A DNA stretch of 64,000 bases from CAYNRE01 sp964399535 (GTDB lineage: Bacteria; Planctomycetota; Planctomycetia; Pirellulales; CAYNRE01): assembly GCA_964399535.1 (NCBI GenBank), contig CAYNRE010000070.1:124001-188000 (forward strand), in the 5' to 3' direction. The notes below the pieces were generated by a model. That model worked only from the letters and a program-made list of their open reading frames with translations. It had not been told where the DNA came from and made no database searches. Both the position numbers and the translations under genes were made by a program. Below are positions 43,678 through 54,000 of the stretch, piece after piece. The stretch's first letter is position 1, and each line of letters opens with the position of its first letter.

Positions 43678-44871
43678 CTAGCGGTTCTTCCCCGGCAAAA
43701 TCCCCTCGTACTTGGCGATGATGCCCAGCATTACTTCGTCGGCGCCGCCGCCGATCGACAGCAGCCGTGAATCGCGGAAATAGCGGGCCATGGGATACTC
43801 TTCCATGTAGCCCATTCCGCCGTGGAACTGCATACAGGTGTCGGCCACCTCGCGAACCAGCCGCCCCGCCTTGAGCTTGGCCATCGAGGCTTCACGGGTG
43901 AAATCGACCCCGTCGAGCAGCTTCCGGGCACAGTGGTAGCAAAGCTGCCGAGTCAGTTCCACGTCGGTGAGCAGCTCGGAAAGCTTGAAGTGGATCCATT
44001 GGTTGTCGATCAGCGGACGGCCGAAGGTTTTCCGCTCGCGACAGTAGTCGATCGTCATTCGAATCATCCGCTCGGCGCCCGAGTAAGCCATGATGGCGCC
44101 GATCAGCCGTTCCTTCTGGAATTGCAGCATCTGCAGGATGAAGCCCTGGCCCTCTTCCCCGATGCGATTGGCCTTGGGAACGCGAACGTTTTCAAAGGCC
44201 AGCTCGGCCGTGTCGCTGGAGTGGTTGCCCATTTTCTTCAGCTTGCGACTGACCGAGAAACCCGGCGTGTCGGTGGGCACGATAATCAGCGACATGCCGC
44301 GGTAGCCTTCGCCCGGCTCGGTGCGGGCCAACAAACAGATCCAGTCGGCCTGGGTGCCGTTGGTGATGTAGAGCTTGGAGCCGTTGATGACGTAGTCGTC
44401 GCCCTGCGATTCGGCGCGGGTTTTGATCGAAGCCACGTCGGAGCCTGAACCCGGTTCGGTAACGGCGATCGAACAGACCTGGTCGCCGCGGATAGCCGGT
44501 TCCAGGAAGCGCTTCTTCAGTTCGTGCGAGCCGAAATCGTTCAGAGCCGGGGTGGCCATGTCGGTCTGCACCCCGATGGCCATGGGGATGCCACCGCAGG
44601 GAATTCCGGCCAGCTCTTCGGCCAGCACCACGGTGTACCAATAGTCGAGCCCCTGGCCGCCGTACTCCTCGGGGTAGCACAGGCCCAGGTAGCCCTGGTC
44701 CCCCATTTTTTTGAACAATTGGTGGGCGGGAAAGATTTCGGCCTCTTCCCAGGCGTCGACGTGGGGGACAATTTCCTTCTCAACAAACCGCCGCAACGAC
44801 TGGCGGAACAACTGGTGTTCTTCGGAGAAGTAGTTGGAGTGCGACGTCGGTTGCGACTGAAGCGTGGCCAT
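43678..44871 (-). CDS. Acyl-CoA dehydrogenase
   Basis: 397 aa from the ATG at 44871, with GGGAGAG just upstream. It is a typical FAD-dependent acyl-CoA dehydrogenase: YPEEYGGQGLDYWYT near 66, VTEPGSGSDVASIKTRA near 138 (FAD-binding), YITNGTQADW, RKTFGRPL near 280, and MQFHGGMGYMEEYPMARYFRDSR near 347, with E358 as the likely catalytic base. It would oxidise an acyl-CoA to the 2-enoyl-CoA in fatty-acid or branched-chain amino-acid breakdown. No other beta-oxidation gene is nearby. The chain length preference cannot be read. Confidence 0.93.
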   Translation of the reverse strand: MATLQSQPTSHSNYFSEEHQLFRQSLRRFVEKEIVPHVDAWEEAEIFPAHQLFKKMGDQGYLGLCYPEEYGGQGLDYWYTVVLAEELAGIPCGGIPMAIGVQTDMATPALNDFGSHELKKRFLEPAIRGDQVCSIAVTEPGSGSDVASIKTRAESQGDDYVINGSKLYITNGTQADWICLLARTEPGEGYRGMSLIIVPTDTPGFSVSRKLKKMGNHSSDTAELAFENVRVPKANRIGEEGQGFILQMLQFQKERLIGAIMAYSGAERMIRMTIDYCRERKTFGRPLIDNQWIHFKLSELLTDVELTRQLCYHCARKLLDGVDFTREASMAKLKAGRLVREVADTCMQFHGGMGYMEEYPMARYFRDSRLLSIGGGADEVMLGIIAKYEGILPGKNR

Positions 44872-45072
44872 AATCTCTCCCCGGGACAACCCATTCCGAA
44901 TATGTCGGCGGCCGCCCCCCCGGGCGGAACGCATCGGCACCACCGATCTCGGGGAGCCCTTACCAGGCCCCAATCCGCGGCGGCCGACCGCCCGGCATCC
45001 TAACGCGCCCGCTGACCTCGGCCAACGGGGGCAAGGGGTTTCGAGCCGCCTGGCCCGGTCGCCTGGGGCGGA

Positions 45073-48000
45073 TTACAGCTCGAGCCAGTCGCCGTCGTCG
45101 GAGAACAGGAAATCGCCGGCCGATACCTTTTGGCTCCCCACGCGCACCTGGGTCGCCTGTTCCGTGGAAAGCCGGCGGAAATTGTAGAGGTAGATCATCG
45201 CCTGGTCGTTGCTCACCTGGGCCCGGGGGTTGCCCGCCGCCAGCGACACTTCGAGCGCCGCATCGACCACTTGGGCCCGGCTGTCGCCGCCGCCGGAATA
45301 GGCCTGCAGCGAGGCGAAGCCGCTCAAACTCTGGGCATAGCCGCCGCTGGTAAGCTGGGCCTTGCCCTGGTCAAGCTCGAGCACGTCGTCGCTGGCGGCG
45401 CCAAACAGCGTGGCCTGGTCCTGGCCCCCCGAGGAATAGGCCCGCACCGTGGCGAAACTGCGCACCGAGTTGAAATACCCCGGACCGGCGAGCTGGGCGA
45501 AATCGGGCCGGGCCATGTACTGGTCGGTGCCGCCCGAGCCGAACAGGTCGGCCGAGTCTTTGCCCCCGGTGCTGACGCTGCGCACCTCGTCGAAGGCCTT
45601 CGCGTAGTTCAGGTAGCCGGCCCCGGTCACCTGGGTGTAGTCGGGGCGGGCGATAAACTGGTCGTCGCCCGGCGAATCGTAGAGGGCCGCCGTGTCGTAA
45701 CCGGTCGAGGCATAACTGCGGACCGCGTCGAACCCGCGCGCCAGATAGAAATAACCGGCGCCGGTCATCTGGGAGAAGTCGACCCGACCCACCAGTTGGT
45801 CGTCGCCCGCCGAATCGTACAGCGAGGCCGAATCTTGCCCGCTGCTGGCCTGGGCCCGCACCGAGTCGAAGCCCTTGACGTAATTCGAGTAGCCCGTGCC
45901 CGACAACTGGGAATAGGTCGGCCGGGCGATGAACTGGTCATCGCCGGTCGAGTCGTAAAGCACCGCGGTGTCGCTGCCCGTGGAACCGTAAGCGCGAACC
46001 GAATCGAAGCCGGACGCCGCGACGAAATAATTGGCGCCGGCGATCTGGGCCAGGTTCGGCCGGCCGGTGAACTGGTCGTCGCCCGCCGAATCGAACAGGT
46101 TGGCCTGGTCGAAGCCGCTCGACGCGGTCGCCCGGGCGCTGAGAAAGCCCTTGGCCTGGAGGCTGAAATTGTCGCCGGTCAGTAGCGAATCGCCGGGCCG
46201 CGCGGTCAGCACATCGTTGCCCGAGGAATCGCCGAGCTGAGCCTGGTCCTGGCCTCCGCCGCCGTGGACCACCACGGTGTGAACCTGTTGCACCTCGACC
46301 TGGTAGCCGGGGCCCGCCAATCGCGATTTGCCTGGGGCCAGGGTGGCCGTGTCGGCCGAGCTCGAGCCCGTCAGCGTGGCGGTATCGCGCCCGCCCGCCG
46401 AGACGAAGATGATCGACTCGACTTCGCTGCGCGAGTAGCTGTAGGTCAGGCCGTTGAGCGTTACCTCGAGCGTGGCCCCGGCCGAGAAGCTGAACTGGTC
46501 ATCGCCCGGGGTGCCCTGAATGGTGAGTTGCTTGCCGCTTTGGGTGCCGGGGCTGGCCAGCGTCAGGCTCACGCCCGGCGCCGTACCGCCGACTTGAACG
46601 TAGTAGGTTTTGCCGGCCTGCACGGCCAGATTCACCTGCTGGCTGCCGGCGCCCCCCGTGGGGTTGGCCAAGAGCCGCATTTGCGAGTCGAACACCGAAA
46701 GCTGCACGCTCGAGCCGGCCACGCCCGCCAGGGCGGCCAAACTGAGCTGACCGGTGCTGCTGCCCTGGAAGCTGTACCAGGCGAGGCCGCCCTGAGGGTT
46801 GGCATTGGCCAGGCCGCTTTGGCCGCCGGGGCCCGGCCCGGAGAGGGTCGCGAGGCCGCCGGTACCAGCGAACGCATCGGCGTCGGCGGCGGCCTGCGGC
46901 TGGCGATTGGCACCCAACTGATACAGGAAATCGACGATACTCCAGGCGCCCCGGCCCAGGGTTCCGGCCAGGAGGTAGTCGGCCCGAGAGTCGTAACGCA
47001 GATCGGTCACCGGGGCGTTGGGCAGATTGCCGACCTCGCTCCAGTTTCCGGCCACCGAGGGCAGCGACAGGGCCACGCCGCGGTCGCCCCCCACCAAGAG
47101 CACGGCGGTATCCTCGAAGCGCGCAAACTCGATCGTCCGCAGATTGCCCACGTTCAGGTTGCCAGAGACGTTGCTCCAGCTCAGACCGGCGTCGAGCGAG
47201 CGGTACACGCTGGTGCCGTCGATGACGTACACCTTGCGCCAATCGTAGGGGTCGAGCACGATGTCGGTGATGTCGCCGCCGGGATAGGCAGCCCGGTTGA
47301 CCAGCGCGCCCCCTGCCGTCGAGCGGAGGAACAAGTCGGCCCCGGCTCCTACATAGAGCACGGCGCTGTTGGGAATCAGTTCGCCGGGGTTCTGCGGATC
47401 CTCGGTGCTGCCGCCGTAGGCCAGGGCGCCAATCGGCCCCAGCGAACCCAGGTCGACCAAGGTGTCGCCCTGGTTGAACGATTCGAACACATGCGTCTGG
47501 GTGCCGATGACCATTTGCAGCGGGTTGACGCTATTGAGCACCAGCGGGGTGTAGAACTGCGGCGGGTCGACCTGGTAAATCGTACGCCCACCGGTTCCCT
47601 GCACGACCAGGTCGGGGAACTGGGTATCGATCAGCGTGTTCGCGCTGTTGTAGTACTGGCGGGCGAACCCTCCCAGGAACTGCGAGCTACCGTAGCGAAC
47701 CGATTGGGTGGGGTCGCTGTCGTCGATCGCCACCACTCCGCCATCGCCGCCGGCCACGGGGAAGATGAACAAGAAATCGGAAATGGGCAGGACCGGGGCC
47801 TGCCGCCAGCGGCTGGCATCTTCGGTTCCTTGCTGCACGGTTCCCACATCCTGGGTGCCGCCGGTGATGGTGCGGGAATTGGCGTCGAAATCGACCGAGT
47901 GAAATTCGGTGATCTGCAGATTGCCGTTGAGCGAACGCCACACGATATCGGTCGAGTTGCTCGTGGCGTTGAGCAGCCGGTAAATGCCCCCGTCGTCGGT

Positions 48001-51000
48001 TTGGATCAGCGTATTGTCGGCCGCGAACACCATTTCGCGCGAATCGGCGTGCGGGGCCGAACCCTGGGCGAAATCGTGGGTTACCGGCCGCCACTGGGCC
48101 CCGATGCCCGGCAGTTTCGAGGCGTCGCCGCGGAACAACCGGCCCGAATAGTCTTCGGCCCCGATCGAGTTGGGGAACGGATCGGGCTGGCGGTCGCCGC
48201 CGACGAACACGACGAACGGGTGGAGCGGGTCGGCCACGATCGAGAAGTGGATCGAGCCCTGGCCGCCGGGGCGCTCCTCGCTCTCCTCGGGATTGACGCC
48301 GACCAGTTCGCCCCCCTCGTTGGTCACCGGCAAATCCATTCGCTGCCAGGTGCCCCCCTGGTTGCCGGAACGATATACCCCGTCGAGCTGACCATCGTTG
48401 ATCACCGCCACGTACACGGCGTTGAAGCCCGCCGAGGCGTGGACGGCGAATTCGATCTTGTCGGTATCGACCCCGATGCCGGTGACGCCAGAGGTGATAT
48501 TGGTCCAGGTCGCCCCTGCGTCGTCCGAGCGGAACAGCCCCACCCCTTGCACGCCGGCATACAACCGTTGGGCGTTGCTCTTGTCGCCCACCAGGTCGGT
48601 AATCGGCCCCGAGGGAAGCGCGCTGAGCACCGAGCCCGAAATGAGCACGAACGTTTGCCCCCCATCGGTCGAGCGGTACAGACCGACCGGGCCATCCGTC
48701 GAGCGATCGACACCCACCGTAATCACCGAGCCGCGGGCGGCCAGCCCGGAAATGTTCTTACCCGTCAAATCGGCCTGGCCCAGTTCCTGCCAGGTGTTTC
48801 CGCCGTTGGTGGTTCGCAGCAGCCCGGTGCGGGGGCCGCCATCGCCGGCCAGGCTCGAGTATCGTCCGATTCCGGCGACCAAGGTGTTGAAGCTGGCGTC
48901 GGTGGGGTCGAACTCCAAGGCCCCGATCGAGAGCGAATCTTGCTCGTCGGTCTGCGGAGTCCAAACCGGGTTGGCCGAAGTGGCGTTGGTGGTTTTCCAG
49001 ATTCCGCCGTTGACCGTGCCGACGTAGAGCACGTTGGCGTTGGTCGGATGCGCCGCCACGGTTTGGATGGCGCCGGCCACCGGGTTGTTTTGTTCCTCGA
49101 GCCCCTCCACCTGCCCGCTCAATATCGGAGACGGGCCCTGCGGCTGCCAGGTCGTGCCCGACGGGCGTTCGCCAAACACCACGCCGGTTCGCGCCTGCGA
49201 TTGACCGAGCGGCACCGCTTGCCGCCCCGAAGGTGGCGAGGTGGGGGTGAACCCGGGGCGCAGCTCGATGGCCACGAAATAGGTTGCCGAGGACAAAAGG
49301 GCAAAATTGAAGTTGCCCTGGTCGTCGGTCAGCGTGGTCGGCTCGTCTTCGTCGCGCGTGCCGTCGCCGTCCAGATCCAGATACACCCGCAGCCCCGCCA
49401 GGCCGGGTTCGTCGACTTGTCGAATTCCGTCGCCGTTGATATCCGAGAAGCGGGTTCCGGAAATGCTCGAGCGAGTGTCGAACGAGGCGGTGTACTCGTC
49501 CAGCACGCTTTGGCCGCCCACGCCGTCCTGATTCTGGTCCAGGGGGTTGCCGTCTTGATCGGTAATGCCGGGGGCGATGGTCAACTGGTAGTTGCCCTCG
49601 GCGCTTTGGGCCTGGAAGAAGATGGTCAGGGTCAGGCCGTCGTCGCTCCACTGGAACCCGGTGATCTGGTCGAGCAAGTCGACCGTGGCCGGGTCGAGCG
49701 GCACGGGGGCGCCGCCGTCGGTATCGCTGCCGGTGTTGGCGCGGTCGAGCGGAGCCCCGTCGTTGAGCAGCCGCACCTCGGTGGTAAAGACCAGCGGGGC
49801 GGCTTCCCCCACGTCGTACGTCAACTCGACCAGGAAGGCGGTCCAACCCGGGAGCGGATTGGAGACCTGGCCCAGGTAGCCGCCGCTGCCGTTCGAGGCG
49901 AGCACCGTGCTGGTCCAGGTCGGCCCCGCGCCGAACCCGTTGCGGAAATCTTGGAAGTTCGGGTTATTGGCCTGCCAAAGCCGAACCGTGGTGGGTACAT
50001 CCAGCGCGCCCGGCCCGGTTTGCACCTGGATCGAGCCATCGGCCAGAAAAGTCCAGGAGAACTGCGGCAGCGTGTCGCCGTCGAGGATCGCCTGGTAGAA
50101 GGTGACCATGCTTTCGACGGCGCTCTGGTTCAGGCCGTGCCCGGTATTGGGCACATAGCGCAGGTAGCGGGGCCCGGGCAGGGCGTCGAAGTAGAACTGA
50201 CTCGAATCGTTCAGGAAGAATTCATCGCCGGCCGAGACAACGTCGTACTTGGGCAGATCGAGCCGATCGCGGAACGTATAGGGGTCGACAATCTGGGCCA
50301 AGTAATCGGCGATCGGCAATCCGACGATATCCACGATTTCGTAGTGGACGTAGTCTTCGATCGCCTCGGAAAACTGGCGGCTGGGATCCTGCTGGCTGGG
50401 AAGCGTGAAGAAGGGGTTGTTCGAGTAGACCTGGCCGTGATAGTCGAATTGCGGCTCCAGGTTCAGCGCGTCGAACACCATCGGCATGATCGCTTTCACC
50501 CGAGGGTCGACCGCGCCGGTAAGCCAGGTGGTCCAGCCGCGTTTCGAGGCGCCCGTGACCACGAACTGCTGCAAAGTGACCGAGTCGGCCAACCGGCTGG
50601 TAAACTCCTGGGCGGCATCCATCGCCTTGACGGCGCTGCGCACCATGGGGAGCAGGGCGGCCCAAGTCGGGTCGCCCGTGCGAATGGCCATCTCGAAGCT
50701 CGACGCGATGATTTCGTCTTCCGAGCGGTTGCCCGTGGTCAGCGCGTCGTTGGGGAACCGCAAGGGCTGGTTCGGCACATTGGGCAGGTGCACGGCGACG
50801 GTGCCGGTCGCCGCCACGAACTGGGCCAGCTGCTGAATATCGCCGTCGCTCAGGTTCGGCGGGCCGCTGAACCGGCTGCCGCCGTCGACCAGCAAGAGCG
50901 CGGTGTCGCTCTGGACCACGTCGGGCACCAGAATCGTCAGCCAATGATGCCAAATGGGCTCGCTCACCTCGTCGGCCGTGCGCCAGCTCTGCGAGGTGAA

Positions 51001-54000
51001 GTCGAGCACGTACCCTGTAAAGCCCACGCCCGCGAAGGTTGAGTTGAGCGACCACTGGTAGTCGGGGTTCGGCTGGGCCAGGAACTCGTCGAGCACCCGC
51101 TGGTTGGGACCGGTGAAGCCGAGGATGTCGTCCAGCGAGAAACTGTTGGGGTCCATCGGCTCGGTGAACTGGAAGCTGACCGAACTGATCGGCCCCTGAA
51201 CGGGACCGTCGGGCGTGCTGATCTGCACGGCGGGCAGCCCGGTGTACTGATCGCCAATGTCGATGCCCATTACGTGTTCGCCGGCCCGGACGAACACCGG
51301 CAGCCCGCCGGCGCCGCTCGTATCGTCGCCGATGATGAAGTCGGGCCGGGGAGAGACATTCATCGCCCCGATCGAGGGCACGTTGTACCAGATAAAGTCG
51401 GTGGAAACGTTGCGGTCCTGAGTGCCGCGCCGCTGGATGGTGCCGTCGCCCGAGCGCTCGACCGCGCCGCCGTTCCAAATGCCGTCGAGGCCGACGACGT
51501 GCAGCGGAGCCCCGTTGAATTCGAGGCTCGGCACCGTGATGTTGAACGAAGCCAGGTCGGCGGCGTCCCAACCCCAACCGACCCAATCGCGCACGTACCC
51601 CTGGTCGTCGACCAGCATGGCCCAGCCGCTGCCGATGCGGGTGTTGTTGCGATTCCAGAAGATATTCGTGCCGAAGTAATTGTTCGACGGCGAATCGGTG
51701 GCGATGATCACCTGGCCATCGCGCACGACGCTGGGCAGCGCCCAGACCGTCGAATTCACTTCGTTGATGTCGCCGTAGGGAGAATCGCTGATCACCACCG
51801 ACCAGCCCGCGGTGTTCTGATCTTCGTGGCTGAAGTTGATCAGTTCGAAGGCGTCGACGTTGCCGGGGTCGATCTCGGTAAACAATACGGGGCTGGGGCG
51901 CCCCTGGTTGCCCGGATCGCTGCTGCTCCAACCAGGGTTGTCGTCGACCAGGTCGGTCACGCGGTAGGCGCCCAGCGGCAAATCGCTAAAACGGTAATCG
52001 CCGTCGGAATCCGCCGTGGCGACCGGTTCGTCGTAAGTGATCTGGAGCGACCAGTTCTTCAGGGTTCCGACGTTGAACCCCTTGGCGTCGCGCACCTCGA
52101 GCCGCCACACGCCGTTGGATTTTTCACCGTCGAGAATTTCCAGCGACTGCTGCGGACGGAAGGTGCCCGTAAACGGAGCCTGGCCCGCGGTAATCAGCGG
52201 GAATTGCGCACCGGTGCCGAAGATGGTGTTGCGGAAGTTGTCGCCGGCCCCGCCGATGGCAGAAGCCAACTGCACTCGAGTTCCCTCGGGGCTGATGAGC
52301 GTCAGCGTCAGATCGCCGACCGCGGTGTGGTCGATATCGACCTGAACGCTGACATCTTTGATCACGTTGGGAATCCCCAGCGCGAAGATTTCGCTGGTGA
52401 TCGTCGTATTGTCGAAGATCTTGATCGGCACCCGGTTCGAATCCAGGTCGGCCTGGGCCTCGTCGGGCACGCCGTTATTGTTCTGGTCGAGAAACACCTG
52501 GAAGCCCGGCAGCGGCGGCTCGCCGTCCTGGCGGAAGCCGTCGCGGTTCAGGTCGTTGAACTTCACGCCGCTGATCGAACCGACCCGATTCAGCGCCAAG
52601 AGGCCAATGGCCAGGTCGGCCTGGGCCAGGCCGCCGTTGGAAAACGGAACCGGCAGGGCCGAATTCTGCAGCGCGGTCTGAATCTCGTCGGGCGTGGCGT
52701 CGGGCACCGCCTGCAGCATCAGGGCCGCGATCGCGGCCACGTGCGGCGCGGCGGCCGAGGTGCCAAAGAAATTGAAAAACCCGTCTCCCTCGATGTCGCT
52801 GCCGAAAGAGAAAAACGTGGTGTTGGTGCCGTCGATCCCCAGAATGTCGGGTTTGACGCGGTTCTCGGGCGAGGCCAGGCGAATGCCGCTGGTGTCGAAC
52901 AGGATCGGTACGTCGCCTTCGGCGGAAAACGGCTCGAGCGCGATCTCGTTGTCGCCGAAGCCTTCGGCCAGGAAGTAGGGCACCGCTCCCACCGAGTTGG
53001 CCCCCGCCGCGTTGGTGTGGCCGTACAGCGTCGAGCTGCCGAAGAAATACTCGTTGGGCTCGGCTCCGCCAAAGAGGACATACTTCAGCAGGCCCGGGTC
53101 GTCTTGCGGATTGTGATCGGTCCGCACGGTGATCGACCAATCGCGCAACAGCCCGGAGAGGTTATTGCCCTCGGTATCTTCGATCAGCAGGGTCCAGGTG
53201 CCCGTGGCCGGCGTGCCCTGCAAGTCGTCGTTGAGCGAATTCACGGGACGAAAGCGCCCCGTGTACGGCGAAGCGCCGGCCTCGATCGAGGCCCCCGCGT
53301 TGTCGTCGAGCGTGGTGTTGATAAACCCGCTTCCGCCGACGTCGGAGATCATCTCGATGTCGGTATCCCCATCGGGCGCAACGAGCGTAATCACCAAATC
53401 GCTGTTCGAGGGGTGCGTGAGGTTGATCGTAACGTCGATATCGCGGATCAGCCCCGGCACGTCGACGTTGATGCTGGTGGCGGTTTCGCCGTCGTCGGGA
53501 ATGATCAGCGACGAGTTATCCCAATAGAACGTGCGCTGGGTTTCGGCGTAGCGTTTGACGATCACCACGTTGAAGGTGTCGCCGTCGACCGAATCGTCGG
53601 TGAAATTCACGAACGACAAGATTTCGAACGGATCGAACCCCGTGGGATTACCCAACCGGTCGACCTGCGTGTTGGTCGAGGCGGCCACGACCTGGTCGCC
53701 GTCTTCGTTCAAGAGATAAAAGTCCAGGTCGACTAGCGGAGCCTGGCCGGTCAGGCTGAAGTACGGCTGGTCCCACTGCAAAATGGCTTGCCAACCGCTC
53801 CCCTCGGGAATGGTTACCTCCTGCAGGTCGTCGAGCCCGGCAAACGTCAGCAGGTCCCCCCCCAGAAAAAACTCGCGCGGGTGAAACGGGTCGTCTTCCT
53901 CGCTGGCGTCGATCGTTCCCTCGTCGGGCTGACCGACAAACTGCGAGGCGGTGAAGTCGTCGTTCGGGTCGGCCGGGTAAAACGATCGCGTCGAGGTCCA

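Noticed and set aside
45295..46401. CRISPR-like regular repeats.
   Set aside because: The 138-base periodicity is within a coding frame, the DNA units are diverged and no short direct repeats with unique spacers occur.
46264..51042. Long plus-strand open frame of 1592 codons opposite the mosaic exoprotein.
   Set aside because: It is the antisense shadow of a GC-rich gene; its translation is His/Gly/Val-rich without domains, while the minus strand encodes clear domains and repeats.
51274..53736. Plus-strand open frame of 820 codons.
   Set aside because: Also antisense to the exoprotein gene, low-complexity translation without motifs.
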